In this document: positions 23,602-34,300 of the stretch, one piece after another
Layout of the letters: each line of letters begins with the position of its first letter
Numbering within the stretch: the stretch's first letter is position 1
NCBI RefSeq assembly: GCF_003207795.1
Contig: NZ_NIRT01000001.1
Coordinates: forward strand, 227,386-291,385
Length of the DNA stretch: 64,000 nt
Direction: 5' to 3'
Source of the DNA: Komagataeibacter nataicola
GTDB taxonomy: Bacteria; Pseudomonadota; Alphaproteobacteria; Acetobacterales; Acetobacteraceae
Notes under the pieces: generated by a model
Databases searched by the model: none
What the model was told of the DNA's origin: nothing
What the model saw: the letters and a program-made list of their open reading frames with translations, nothing else
Position numbers and translations under genes: made by a program

Positions 23602-23618
23602 AATTAAAATCAATTTCA
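23602..23618. promoter_or_regulatory. AT-rich candidate site upstream of the response regulator
   Basis: An AT-rich stretch containing TCAATTT (23610-23616), shared with the site at 21435-21441 upstream of the RND operon. The flanks are also similar: AAT-(G/T)-AAA precedes both. It overlaps the rmuC stop codon and sits about 40-55 bases upstream of the regulator start, a suitable place for autoregulation. This is inferred from two sites only. Confidence 0.3.
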
Positions 23619-24941
23619 GCGAGGCGCAGCCCCCGCCACGCCCTCCTGCCCCCATCGGGCCGTCATGTCGCCCTGCGCGTCAGTGCCGGGCGGCGTGGGG
23701 ACGGAATCGGGCGTGGCCGCATCCTGCGTGTCAACATCAAGCTCGCGCAGCCTGCGGCTGACAAGCCCGGTGCGCCTGCGGGCCTCATCAATGGAGGAGG
23801 ACATGGCGGACGCATTGCGGGCCAGTTTTTCCAGCACGCCATCCATGCGCAGCATTTCCTGCCGTGTGGCGCCGAGCAGGCGGGCGATATCATCGGTGCG
23901 GCGCTCGAGCGCCAGGGTTACGTAGCCAAGGTGAATGGTGCGCAGCATGGCGGGCATCAGCCCCGGCCCCATCACGATAACGCGGTAGGTGCGCCCGATT
24001 TCATCGAGCAGGCCAGGAATTCGCGCCACCTCGGCATACAGCCCGTCGGTGGGCAGGTACAACACCGCGAATTCCACCGTAACGGGCGGCACGATATATT
24101 TGGTGGCGATCTTGCGGGCCTCGATGCGCAGCGTGGTTTCAAGCGCGCGGCGGGCGGCGCGCTCGGCATCGGGATTGCAGTCTTCCACGGCCTGCAACAG
24201 GCGCTCATAGGCCTCGGTGGGGAATTTGGAATCAATGGCCAGCACCGGCGGCACGGTGGCCCGCACCGGCATGCGCACGGCAAACTCGACCACCTCGCGG
24301 CTGTCATCGCGCAGGCGGCGGTTGGTGTCATAGCTGCCTGCGGGCAGGACGTCATCGAGAATGGTGCGCAGCTGCGCCTCGCCCCAGCCACCACGGGTCT
24401 TGACGTTGGAGAACAGCCGCTTGAGGTCACCCACCTGCGCGGTCATGGCCGAGACCTCGCCCATTGCCTTCTGCATCGCGCCGATCTGCTCGAGCACGCG
24501 CTGGAAGGAGGTCTGCATCTGCTTTTCCACCGCCTCATGCAGGCGCTCGTTTACGGCGGCGCGCAGTTCATCGCTGTTGCGCCGGCCCTCCTCCGCCATC
24601 TCGCGCAGGGATTCTGACTGGGTCACGCGCATCTCGGACAGGTCGCGGCCCATCATGCGGGCAATGCGGTTGAAGGTCTCGGTCAGTTCCTGGTGGCGCT
24701 GGTCGAAGCGGTTGGAGAGCGCGCGCTCGATCTCGGCCATCCGGGCGCGCTGGGCCTCGTTCTCGGCCATACGGGCAGCAGTCTCGCGCTCCATCATGAC
24801 GCATAGCCGCCCGAGCAGCTCCGCATCCTGCCCGCCCCCCATGAAAGACAGCCGACGCAGCACGATAAACGACACCAGACACGACAGGACAGCACACAGC
24901 AGACCAATCCAGATAACGGGCGACGCGGACAGATCAGCCAT
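23616..24941 (-). CDS. rmuC: DNA recombination protein RmuC homologue
   Basis: A 441-residue RmuC-family protein, related to nuclease-fold proteins that limit inversions at inverted repeats. I chose the ATG at 24939-24941 (MADLSASPVIWIGLLCAVLS), which gives an N-terminal transmembrane anchor. A long coiled coil follows, roughly residues 45-160, and then the conserved RmuC domain with GGWGEAQLRTILDDVLPAGSY, AIDSKFP and EFAVLYLPTDGLYAEV. It is the gene upstream of the two-component system, on the same strand; a functional link is not obvious. Confidence 0.93.
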   Translation of the reverse strand: MADLSASPVIWIGLLCAVLSCLVSFIVLRRLSFMGGGQDAELLGRLCVMMERETAARMAENEAQRARMAEIERALSNRFDQRHQELTETFNRIARMMGRDLSEMRVTQSESLREMAEEGRRNSDELRAAVNERLHEAVEKQMQTSFQRVLEQIGAMQKAMGEVSAMTAQVGDLKRLFSNVKTRGGWGEAQLRTILDDVLPAGSYDTNRRLRDDSREVVEFAVRMPVRATVPPVLAIDSKFPTEAYERLLQAVEDCNPDAERAARRALETTLRIEARKIATKYIVPPVTVEFAVLYLPTDGLYAEVARIPGLLDEIGRTYRVIVMGPGLMPAMLRTIHLGYVTLALERRTDDIARLLGATRQEMLRMDGVLEKLARNASAMSSSIDEARRRTGLVSRRLRELDVDTQDAATPDSVPTPPGTDAQGDMTARWGQEGVAGAAPR

Positions 24942-25022
24942 GATGAAGCATTTCCCACACAAAAGAACAAACCATGTCCGTGCCCTGTCATGCGGCTGAT
25001 GTAAAGTCATCATGTTTTTTTG

Positions 25023-25047
25023 GCATATCTGGAAACCGATGATATGC
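25023..25047. promoter_or_regulatory. Inverted repeat in the divergent rmuC-dctA gap
   Basis: Perfect 7-base arms GCATATC (25023-25029) and GATATGC (25041-25047) separated by 11 bases lie in the 244-base divergent region between rmuC and the transporter gene. The half-site spacing suits a dimeric regulator on adjacent helical turns, but no regulator is encoded nearby. Its role is unknown. Confidence 0.3.
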
Positions 25048-25185
25048 ACCAACCGAAACGATCGGCATCTCACCTGATTTTCAGGTTCGCGCCGCGTCAA
25101 AACCCACTAGCGTGCCCCCGGCATGCCGCCACCCCGCCGGTTTACGGCCCATAGAACCGACACGACCCCGAGGACCCGCCTTACC

Positions 25186-26547
25186 ATGCCCGAGCCAACG
25201 CCGACCTGCCCGCGGGGCCAGCCCGTGCGCGGCAGATCCCTGTTCACCAGCCTGTACGCGCAGGTGATCATCGCGGTGGTGGCGGGCATTGCGCTGGGGC
25301 ATTTCTGCCCGCATGCGGCGGTGGCGCTCAAACCGCTGGGGGATGGCTTCATCCGGCTGGTCAAGATGGTGATCCCGCCGGTGATCTTCCTTACCGTGGT
25401 CACGGGGGTCGCCGGCCTGTCCGACCTCGGTCAGGCCGGCCGGCTTGCGGGCAAGGCGATGGTCTATTTCCTGGCCTTCTCGTCACTCGCGCTGGTGGTG
25501 GGCATGATCGTGGCCAACGTGGTGCAGCCGGGCGCGCATATCCATGCCGACCCCGCAACGCTCGATGCGCATGCGGTGGCCGCCTACACGGCGCGGGCGC
25601 AGGCGCATTCCTTCAGTGATTTCCTGCTCAACATCATCCCCGATACGGTGATCAGCGCCTTTGTTTCAGGCGACATATTGCAGGTGCTGCTGGTCGCCAT
25701 CCTGTTCAGCATCAGCCTGTCGCGCATGGGCAGCAGGGGCCACGCCATCCTGAGCCTGCTCAAGCAGCTGACGCAGCTGGTGTTTGGCGTGGTGCGGCTG
25801 GTCATGTACGCAGCCCCCATCGGGGCGCTCGGCGCCATGGCGTTCACCATCGGGCGCTTTGGCATCGGCGCGGTGCTGCACCTCGCCTTCCTCGTGGCCA
25901 CGTTCTATGCCACCTCGGCCCTGTTCGTGCTGGTCATTCTGGGCGCGGTGGCGCGGTGGAACGGGTTCCGCATCCTGCCGCTGCTGCGCTACCTGCGCGA
26001 GGAACTGCTGATCGTGCTGGGCACGAGTTCATCTGAATCCGCCCTGCCCACCCTCATGACCCGGCTGGAAAACGCAGGCTGCGCGCCCTCCGTCGTCGGG
26101 CTTGTGGTGCCGATGGGCTATTCCTTCAATCTTGATGGCACCAACATCTACATGTCGCTCTCGGCCCTGTTCATTGCACAGGCGACCGACGTGCACCTGG
26201 GGCTGGGCCAGCAGCTCAGCCTGCTGCTTGTCGCCATGATCAGCTCCAAGGGGGCAGCAGGTGTTACGGGGGCCGGTTTCGTTACCCTTGCGGCCACGCT
26301 GGCGGTAGTGCCTGACGTGCCGGTGGCGGGCATGGGGCTGATCCTTGGCATTGACCGATTCATGTCCGAATGCCGCTCGCTCACCAACATCATCGGCAAC
26401 GCCGTGGCGACCATCGTGCTGGCCCGGTGGGAAGGTGCGCTCGATACCCAACGCCTTGCCGCCGCCCTGTCGGGGCGGATCAGCGATGCGCAGGCCGATA
26501 CGCCCGTCATGGCCACGGATGAGCAGCCCCGACCGACCATTCACTAA
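25186..26547 (+). CDS. dctA: Dicarboxylate/amino acid:cation symporter (DctA-like)
   Basis: A sodium- or proton-coupled carrier of the DAACS (glutamate/C4-dicarboxylate) family, 453 residues from the ATG at 25186 ([20 protein letters not shown]). The family signatures are intact: the serine-rich hairpin [18 protein letters not shown] and the [13 protein letters not shown] motif that binds substrate and cation. About eight transmembrane helices plus re-entrant loops are expected. The likely substrates are succinate, malate, fumarate or glutamate; DctA is the closest fit. It is followed 51 bases later by a 2-oxoglutarate-type permease, suggesting a shared organic-acid uptake unit. Confidence 0.88.
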   Translation: MPEPTPTCPRGQPVRGRSLFTSLYAQVIIAVVAGIALGHFCPHAAVALKPLGDGFIRLVKMVIPPVIFLTVVTGVAGLSDLGQAGRLAGKAMVYFLAFSSLALVVGMIVANVVQPGAHIHADPATLDAHAVAAYTARAQAHSFSDFLLNIIPDTVISAFVSGDILQVLLVAILFSISLSRMGSRGHAILSLLKQLTQLVFGVVRLVMYAAPIGALGAMAFTIGRFGIGAVLHLAFLVATFYATSALFVLVILGAVARWNGFRILPLLRYLREELLIVLGTSSSESALPTLMTRLENAGCAPSVVGLVVPMGYSFNLDGTNIYMSLSALFIAQATDVHLGLGQQLSLLLVAMISSKGAAGVTGAGFVTLAATLAVVPDVPVAGMGLILGIDRFMSECRSLTNIIGNAVATIVLARWEGALDTQRLAAALSGRISDAQADTPVMATDEQPRPTIH

Positions 26548-26598
26548 CGCCCGGCTCTTTCTTTTCGTCTCTCCATTTGCGTCCATAGGTTTCATACC

Positions 26599-27900
26599 AT
26601 GCCTGTTTTCAAGCCCCAGACCGGCGCACTGACCACCGCGCAGAGAATACGAAGCATTGTTGCGGGTTCATCGGGAAATCTGATCGAATATTACGACTGG
26701 TATGTCTATGCGGCATTTTCCATGTATTTTGCCCATTCGTTCTTCCCGCCCGGCAACCCCACGAGCGAACTGCTGCGCAGTGCTGCGGTGTTCGCCATCG
26801 GCTTCCTGATGCGCCCGGTGGGCGGGTGGCTGATGGGGCTGATGGCAGACCGCCACGGCAGGCGGGCCGCACTCAGCGTGTCGATCATCGCCATGTGCGC
26901 GGGTTCGCTCGCTATTGCCCTGTGCCCCACCTATGAGCAGATCGGGCTGGCGGCGCCCTCCGTTCTGCTGCTTGCCCGGCTGCTGCAGGGGCTGAGCCTT
27001 GGCGGAGAATACGGGGCGAGCGCCACCTACCTTTCCGAAATCGCGCCCCCGGCCCAGCGCGGGTTCTATGCCAGCTTCCAGTATGTCACGCTGGTGATGG
27101 GGCAGTTGCTGGCCCTTGTGGTGCTGCTCGCGCTGCAGTTCGTGCTGCTCAGCCCCGCCCAGCTTGGCGCGTGGGGCTGGCGGGTGCCGTTTGGCATTGG
27201 CGCGCTGCTCGCACTGTCCATCCTGTGGTTTCGCCGGGGCATGGCCGAGAGCGAGCAGTTCAGCGCCACCACCAAGGATAAAAACGCCCATGGCGGCCTG
27301 CGCGTACTGCTCCAGCACCCGCGTGAGGTACTGGGCGTGTGCGGCCTGACGCTGGGCGGCACGGTGGCGTTCTATACCTTCACCATCTACATGCAGAAAT
27401 ATCTGGTCAACACGGCGGGTCTGGCCAAGGAGCAGTCCACGCTGGTCTCGACCGCATCGCTGTTCGTGTTCGCGCTGATCCAGCCCATCTTCGGCGCGCT
27501 GTCCGACCGGGTGGGCCGCAGGCGGCTGCTGCTGTCCTTTGGTGTGATCGGCTGCCTGGGCACCGTGCCGCTCATGCAGGCCATTTCCACCGTGCGCTCA
27601 CCGCTGGCTGCCTTTGGCCTGGTCACGACGGCGCTGATCGGCATTTCGGGCTACACGTCGATCAACGCGGTGGTGAAGGCCGAACTCTTCCCCACCCGCG
27701 TGCGCGCGCTCGGCGTGGCGCTGCCCTATGCGCTGACCGTGTCGGTGTTTGGCGGCACGGCGGAATACGTGGCGCTGTGGTTCAAGCAGATCGGGCATGA
27801 GGGGCTGTTCTACTGGTACGTGACCGGCTGCATCGCATGCTCGCTGCTGACCGTGCTGTTCGTGCTGCCCGGCCATGACCGCATCACGCCAGAAGACTGA
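26599..27900 (+). CDS. kgtP: MFS transporter, alpha-ketoglutarate permease type
   Basis: A 433-residue major facilitator of the metabolite:proton symporter group. The N terminus GSSGNLIEYYDWYVYAAFS and the loop GLMADRHGRRAAL are typical of KgtP and its relatives ProP and ShiA. The second loop contains LSDRVGRRRLLL. Twelve transmembrane helices are expected. The overall sequence resembles the 2-oxoglutarate permease KgtP more than ProP or ShiA, but the substrate call is by resemblance. It lies just downstream of the DctA-like gene and ends 17 bases from a convergent gene. Confidence 0.82.
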   Translation: MPVFKPQTGALTTAQRIRSIVAGSSGNLIEYYDWYVYAAFSMYFAHSFFPPGNPTSELLRSAAVFAIGFLMRPVGGWLMGLMADRHGRRAALSVSIIAMCAGSLAIALCPTYEQIGLAAPSVLLLARLLQGLSLGGEYGASATYLSEIAPPAQRGFYASFQYVTLVMGQLLALVVLLALQFVLLSPAQLGAWGWRVPFGIGALLALSILWFRRGMAESEQFSATTKDKNAHGGLRVLLQHPREVLGVCGLTLGGTVAFYTFTIYMQKYLVNTAGLAKEQSTLVSTASLFVFALIQPIFGALSDRVGRRRLLLSFGVIGCLGTVPLMQAISTVRSPLAAFGLVTTALIGISGYTSINAVVKAELFPTRVRALGVALPYALTVSVFGGTAEYVALWFKQIGHEGLFYWYVTGCIACSLLTVLFVLPGHDRITPED

Positions 27901-27917
27901 AGTTTTTTCCTATGCCC

Positions 27918-30900
27918 TCAATGCACATGCATGAGGTTGCGCAGGAAGCCGGGCAGCAGCATGGCGTAGGGGTTCACATGCACCGCCGGGTTGCCCATCG
28001 GCCCGGTTACCTGATAGGTGGCCGAGACCACGCCGCCATTCTTCTCCGGGCTGAACAGCCAGCCCAGCAGGCCCGGCAGGTGGCCGGGAGCGGCATTGAC
28101 CGCAAAGGCGGGGATGATCGTGCCATCAAGGTTGAGGGTCTTCTTCTCCAGGTTCACGTCACCTGACACCGTAGCCCCGAGGGAGGCATTGCTCACCAGC
28201 CCGTCGGAAATACGGATGTTGCCTTCATCCATCTTCACCGGCGCGTTCAACTGCTCGATCTGCATGCCCGGCGCGTGCGGCGCGCGCAGCCAGCCATAGA
28301 TCGAGGCGTTATTGGCCAGCCTGACCACGCTTGGCACGTTGCGCAGCTTGAACGGCCCCATATGCACCGTGCCCGAGAAGGGCGCAGTGGCCGAGCTGTC
28401 ATCGAACTGGCCGGTGATGTCGGTCACGCCGCCCTGCATCTCGTCGGTCACCTTCATGTCATGCAGCAGATCGCCCAGGCTTGCCACATGCACGTCGAGC
28501 AGGCGGGCATTGCCCTGCTGGGTCAGGTGCGCCTGCGCGGGCACCGGGCCTTCCACCGTCAGCACGCCACGGGTCAGGCGCACGCCATTGGTTTCAAGGT
28601 GGCTGTGCACGTTGGTCAGCGTATCGGTAGGGCCATAATACAGGGTGCGGGCATCCACGTTCAGATCCCACCGGCGGCCCGGCGGGCCGTTGACGCGCCC
28701 GGTCGCCATTTCAGGCATGTGGTAGCCACCACTATCGCCCTGATGGGCAGCCACCTTTTTCGCCGCCGTGTTGTCGGGCGCGGTCTGGAACGAGACCAGC
28801 GGGGAGAGGTCGAGCACCTTCGCCGCCACGTTCACGCCAATGGGGTCGCTCTCGCGCTGCGGCAGCAGCACCGAGGCATTGCCCACCGAGCGCCCGATAC
28901 GGAAGCCGCGCAGCACCAGCCGGCGCGTCACCCCGCCCGCCGTCTCGGCATGGCCATCGATCAGCAGGTCGGGGCCGACCGCACGCATGTTCTCGATCCC
29001 TGCGATCTGCCCATGTTCGAGGTCCAGTTCGACCGAGGCATTGGCCTCCTGCCCCACCTTCTTGGACCACACGGGTATGGCCAGCGCCGCGCGATCAAGA
29101 TCAAGGTCGATATTCACCTGCGCCTTGCCGCCCACGTAGCGGTCGTAATCCACATCAAGCAGGGCACTGCCCGAGAAATGCTCGCCCATTTCAAACCCGG
29201 CGCGCTTCACTCCCTCCGGCGTGACATGGCCCTGCAGGCTGGCACTTTCCACCGCGTGAACCATCGGCCCGCTGCGGAAGTCCATGGTGTAGATCACGCT
29301 TGAGGGGATACCGGCCAGCACGCCCGTGCCCTGCAGGAGCAGGCCCTTGGTGGTGGCGTCGATGCCCAAGGTGCCATTATCGAGCGGGCGGCCCACCACC
29401 ACGTTGCCCAGATGCACCTGCGCAAGGTCGGTATGGCTGCGCAGGTCGATCTGGTCGAGGCGCACATGCGCATCAAGCGGCAGTGCAATGTGCAGCGACA
29501 CATTGGCCCGCCCCGACGGGTGCGTGAACGACATGGGATGGCGCGAGAGCACGTTGAGCCGGGGCTCGGCCAGCAGCGCCAGCACATCGCGCGCATTGCC
29601 CAGCAGGGTCACGTTGATATCGCCTACCTGCACTTTCTCGTTCAGGCCGGTAATGCGCATGGAGCCGGGGCCGACCTCGATCCGCCCGGTGCCGGTGGCA
29701 TCGACATGCCGCCCCGCGAGATCGACAAGCTGGTACGCATGGCCGAAATGGATCATGATCTCGTCCGGACCATCAAAGGTCAGGTGGGCATCCATATCGT
29801 GTAGTGGCGGAATGGGGCTGAGCCAGTGCAGCTCCATTGCATCGGCATCGATCGTGCCGCCAAGCGAGGCGAGATTCAGCCCCCCCCAGCCCTTGTGGCT
29901 GGTCAGGCCCATATTGACCTGCAACTGCCGCACATGGCCATGCGGTATGTTTTCGGTCACCCACCTCCGCGCGCCCTTCATGGCGGTAGGCGGCCAGAAA
30001 TCACCCAGCGTTTCAAACTCCAGCGCCCGCGCGTGCGCGCCCACGTCAAGCTGGACGTGGGCAGGCTGCATCAGCGATGCGGCGCTGAGCGCCGCCGTGG
30101 CGTTCAGCGTGGGGCCGCTGCCATCATCATCAGTATGTCCCGGCGCGCGCAGATGCAGTTCGAGGTTGCGCAGCGCCACCTTCAGCGGGCCATCAAACGG
30201 CGCGTTGGCCGGGCCCGGCCCCAGTGAACCGACAAGGTCGGCCGCCCCCTCGCCCACCAGGAACTGCCCGGCCTTGCGCGTGGTGACCTGCCCGTTGCCC
30301 GCATCGAGGTGCAGCGTAAAGTCGCGTGGCATGAGAAAGCCCTGGTCATGCCCCCCATCGCGGAACGCAACCTGCAACTGCCCGCCTACCGGCAGGTCAA
30401 GCGGGGCGACCTGCTTCTGCCCCGGCGCGAAGGCCGCCGGGCTGATGGGGTCGAGCACCAGGGTCCAGTCCACATGGCGGGGGCCGACATGGGTGCCCTG
30501 CCCGTGCAGCACCAGCCGTTCGCCATTGCCTTCCAGCCCGAGGCGGACATCACCTTCCACCCCTTTCTGCCCGGAATCGTTCACCACCTTCAGCCGGGCA
30601 TCCGCTTCCCCCAGCCGCCAGTTGCGCCCGGTCATGCGATCGGTGAACTGCACATGCGTATCCGACACCACGGCCTGGCGCAGCGCGCTCATGTCCAGCG
30701 GCGAAGGTTGTGCCTTTTCATGCGGCGGGTAAGGTGTATCCGGCCCCAGGTCGAGGCCGATCTTGCCCTCATGGCTGCGCGCAAGCTGCAGCCGCCCGTG
30801 CGAGACCGACAGTTCAAGGATACGGACAATGCCATGCGCCAGCGCCGGGCTGTCGAGCGTGATGCGGCCCCGGCGCAGCGTATCGGCCACGATCCCATCG

Positions 30901-31253
30901 CGGCGCGCGATGCGTACATCCTCCACCCAGATCACGAAAGGCGCGCGCAGCCCCTCATGCATCGCATTCCAGCCCAGCCGCACATGCGCCGCCGACAGGC
31001 TGCCAATAATATCCTCATGTTTGCGCCCATGGGCCACGGGCAGCGGCATGAACAGCCGCACCACCGGCGTGACCTCAAGCGGGCCCGCCGAAAGGCGCAT
31101 GGTCAGCACCAGCAGCAGCACCGCAGGCAGCGTAATACACAGCAGCACCAGCCACACCACCACGCGGCCTGCGGCCAGCACCGCGCGGCGCACGCGGCTC
31201 GGGCGCTGTGGCGCGGGGCCGGGCGGCGGCGAGGCTTGACCTGCCTGCGTCAT
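27918..31253 (-). CDS. Large AsmA-like / DUF3971 (YhdP-type) envelope protein
   Basis: A protein of about 1111 residues, starting at the ATG of MTQAGQASPPPGPAPQ (31251-31253). A basic N terminus is followed by one transmembrane helix (VVVWLVLLCITLPAVLLLVL). A very long, mostly beta-rich region then ends in an AsmA-type C-terminal section. Family members such as YhdP, TamB and AsmA are bridge proteins in the periplasm that are thought to move phospholipids to the outer membrane. It is divergent from glnE, with 65 bases between starts, and convergent with kgtP. The function is inferred from family architecture only. Confidence 0.78.
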   Translation of the reverse strand: MTQAGQASPPPGPAPQRPSRVRRAVLAAGRVVVWLVLLCITLPAVLLLVLTMRLSAGPLEVTPVVRLFMPLPVAHGRKHEDIIGSLSAAHVRLGWNAMHEGLRAPFVIWVEDVRIARRDGIVADTLRRGRITLDSPALAHGIVRILELSVSHGRLQLARSHEGKIGLDLGPDTPYPPHEKAQPSPLDMSALRQAVVSDTHVQFTDRMTGRNWRLGEADARLKVVNDSGQKGVEGDVRLGLEGNGERLVLHGQGTHVGPRHVDWTLVLDPISPAAFAPGQKQVAPLDLPVGGQLQVAFRDGGHDQGFLMPRDFTLHLDAGNGQVTTRKAGQFLVGEGAADLVGSLGPGPANAPFDGPLKVALRNLELHLRAPGHTDDDGSGPTLNATAALSAASLMQPAHVQLDVGAHARALEFETLGDFWPPTAMKGARRWVTENIPHGHVRQLQVNMGLTSHKGWGGLNLASLGGTIDADAMELHWLSPIPPLHDMDAHLTFDGPDEIMIHFGHAYQLVDLAGRHVDATGTGRIEVGPGSMRITGLNEKVQVGDINVTLLGNARDVLALLAEPRLNVLSRHPMSFTHPSGRANVSLHIALPLDAHVRLDQIDLRSHTDLAQVHLGNVVVGRPLDNGTLGIDATTKGLLLQGTGVLAGIPSSVIYTMDFRSGPMVHAVESASLQGHVTPEGVKRAGFEMGEHFSGSALLDVDYDRYVGGKAQVNIDLDLDRAALAIPVWSKKVGQEANASVELDLEHGQIAGIENMRAVGPDLLIDGHAETAGGVTRRLVLRGFRIGRSVGNASVLLPQRESDPIGVNVAAKVLDLSPLVSFQTAPDNTAAKKVAAHQGDSGGYHMPEMATGRVNGPPGRRWDLNVDARTLYYGPTDTLTNVHSHLETNGVRLTRGVLTVEGPVPAQAHLTQQGNARLLDVHVASLGDLLHDMKVTDEMQGGVTDITGQFDDSSATAPFSGTVHMGPFKLRNVPSVVRLANNASIYGWLRAPHAPGMQIEQLNAPVKMDEGNIRISDGLVSNASLGATVSGDVNLEKKTLNLDGTIIPAFAVNAAPGHLPGLLGWLFSPEKNGGVVSATYQVTGPMGNPAVHVNPYAMLLPGFLRNLMHVH

Positions 31254-31318
31254 GCCGTCCACGCTATGCCCCCGCGCCAATAAGCGTTCATTCCCAGTCT
31301 CTTGCCGGACATTTCTCC

Positions 31319-34300
31319 ATGGATCAGCCAACCCCGTCCCTGCCCGCGCCACATCCCTCGTGGCAGGGATGCGCATGGCCCCGGCCCGCCGACCCGCGCG
31401 CCGCGCGCATCCTGCGTGAAAACCTGTCCGACGCCTGCGCGCGCGCAGGCCTGCCCGATCTCGCGGCCACGCCAGGCATCATGCCCATGCTCGATGCGCT
31501 GGGGGGCAACAGCCCCTACCTGTCCGATCTGGCGCTGCGCGATACGGAAGCCTTCGCCACCCTTGTGCATGAAGGGGCGGATACCTGCGTGCGCCGCATC
31601 CTTACCGCACTCGACGCCCTGCCGCCCGCAACACCACGCGCCGACATCATGGCCGAACTGCGCGAGGCCAAGCGGCAGGCGGCGCTGGCCATAGCGCTGG
31701 CCGATATCGGGGGCGCATGGTCGCTCGAGCAGGTAACCCTGGCGCTGAGCGAACTGGCTGAAAATGCGCTGAACGCGGCACTCAGGCATCTGCTGCTCCA
31801 GGCGCACGAAACCGGACGCCTGCGCCTGCGTCACCCCGAAACCCCGTGCCGGGGCAGCGGCTTCGTGGTTCTGGCAATGGGGAAGCTGGGCGCGCGGGAA
31901 CTGAACTACTCCTCGGACATAGACCTGATCGTTCTGTACGACCCGGACCGTCACCCCGGCAATGGGGAACTGCGACATACCTTTGTGCGCATGACTAGCG
32001 ATCTTGTCACGCTTATGGAAGCGCGGGATGCAAATGGTTACGTTTTCCGCATGGACCTGCGGTTGCGCCCCGACCCGAGTGCCACCCCTGCCGCCGTGTC
32101 GTTTCCCGCCGCCATACAGTATTACGAGAGCATGGGCCGCACATGGGAACGTGCGGCCATGACCAAGGCACGGCCCGTGGCGGGCGACATCACGGCGGGG
32201 CGCCGTTTTCTCAAGACCATTCATCCGTTCATCTGGCGCCGCCATCTGGATTTCGCGGTAATTGATGATCTGCATGACATGAAAGCCCGCATCGACCGCC
32301 ACCGTAACGCAGGCCACGCCAACCTGGACAGCCTGCGCGCGGCAGATATCCGTGATCCCGACACTGCCACGCGCTGGCTGCTTGGCCAGAATGTAAAGCT
32401 CGGGCAGGGCGGCATCCGCGAGGTGGAATTCGTAGCCCAGGCCCTGCAGCTCGTATGGGGTGGCAGAAGGCCCGAACTGCGCGACCCCACAACGCTTGGC
32501 GCACTGCGCAGGCTGCGCCGGGCAGGGCTGCTGGCGCGTGAGCAATCCGCAATACTGGCCCGCAATTACCGCATACTGCGGCAGGCCGAGCATCGGCTGC
32601 AGATGCGCCTCGACCACCAGACCCACAGCCTGCCCGACACGGAGGACGGATTCGCGCGCTTCGCCATTTTCATGAACATGGGCCCGCCCGACGAGCTGGC
32701 GAGCAGCATGCTCGCGGTCATGCAGCGCTCGCGGCGCATTTTCGACCAGCAGTTTGCCGAAAGCGGCCCCGAGGACATCACCATCGCCCCCGAGGATGCC
32801 GATGCCGCCGACCGCCTGCGCGCGCACGGCTTTCCCCCGGCTGACATCAATGACGCGCTGGCCATACTCAACCGGTGGGAAGGCAACCGCCTGCGCGCCC
32901 TGCGCTCGGATCGGGCGCGCAAGCTGCTGCGCCGCCTGCTGCCCGGCCTGCTGGCCGAGATGGGCCGCCGCCAGCAGCCGCTGGCCGTGCTGCGCCGCTT
33001 CGATGCGCTGCTGGAGCGGCAGTGGGCGGGCGTGCAGTTCCTGTCGCTGCTCGAGCGCAACCCCGCCCTGATCCACCGCATCGTGACCGTGCTGGACTGC
33101 GCGCCCTTTCTGGCGGATCACCTGGCCGAGACCCCCTCCGCGCTGGACGGGCTGCTCGACATGGATGGCGGCCCCGGCGCGGTCAGCACGGTGACAGTGC
33201 TGGCGCGGCGGCAGGTGGCGGGGGCACGCTCGGCCGAGCAGGTACTGCCGGTGCTGCGCGGGCTGGTCTGTGGCGAGGAGTTCCGCCTGTCGGTCGCCCG
33301 CCTCGAGCACCGCATGAGCGAGGACCGCGCCGCCCGCGCCCGCACCGCCATGGCCGAGACGGTCATGCGTGGCCTGCTGCGCCTGGTCAGCGCCGAGCAC
33401 CGCCAGCGCCACGGCACCGTGCCCGGCGGCGCGGTGGCGGTGGTGGCCCTGGGCAAGGTCGGCTCGCGCGAGATGATGCCCGGCTCGGACCTGGACCTGA
33501 TGGTGGTGTTCGACCACCCCGAGGATGCGGGCGAGAGCGTGGTCAGCGCCAGCGATGGCCCGCGCGCGCGCGCGCTTTCCGCCGGCACCTATTACGTGCG
33601 GCTGGCGCATGCCTTTGTCGCGGCCCTGACAGCACCGGGGCGCGAAGGCCCGCTCTATGAGGTGGACATGCGGCTGCGGCCCTCGGGCTCGAAGGGGCCG
33701 GTGGCGGTCTCGCTCTCCGCCTTCCGTCGCTACCATGCCGAATCCGCCTGGACATGGGAGCGCATGGCGCTCACCCGCGCGCGCGTGGTGGCTGGGCCGC
33801 CCGCGCTTGCCGGCCCGCTCCGCGCGGCCATTGCCACCGCACTCGGCCACGCGCCCGACACGGCGCAGGACCGCGCGCGGGTGCTCCATGACGTGCGCCA
33901 CATGCGCGAACGCCTCGCGCGCGAACGCCCCGCCTCCAGCCCGTGGGACATCAAGCGCCGCCGGGGCGGGCTGATGGATGTGGAATTCGTGGCGCAGGGG
34001 CTGCAGCTTGTTGCCGCCTCGCCCGCCTGCCGCAGCCAGTCCACCCGCACCGCACTCCTGCGGCTGGCGCGGCTGGGCGAGATCAGCATGGCCGATGCCC
34101 GCCTGCTGCGCCGGGCCGATCTGTTCTGGCGGGCATTGCAGGGGCTGATACGCATCATCTGCGGCCATGACGTGCCCGACACCATTGCACCCGCAAGCCT
34201 CGAGATCCTGACCGGCGAGGTCGGCGCCGCCGATGCAGCCGGGCTGCTCGCCCGCATGGACCGCATGGCCGATGATGTCACAAGCGTGTTCGACCGGCTG

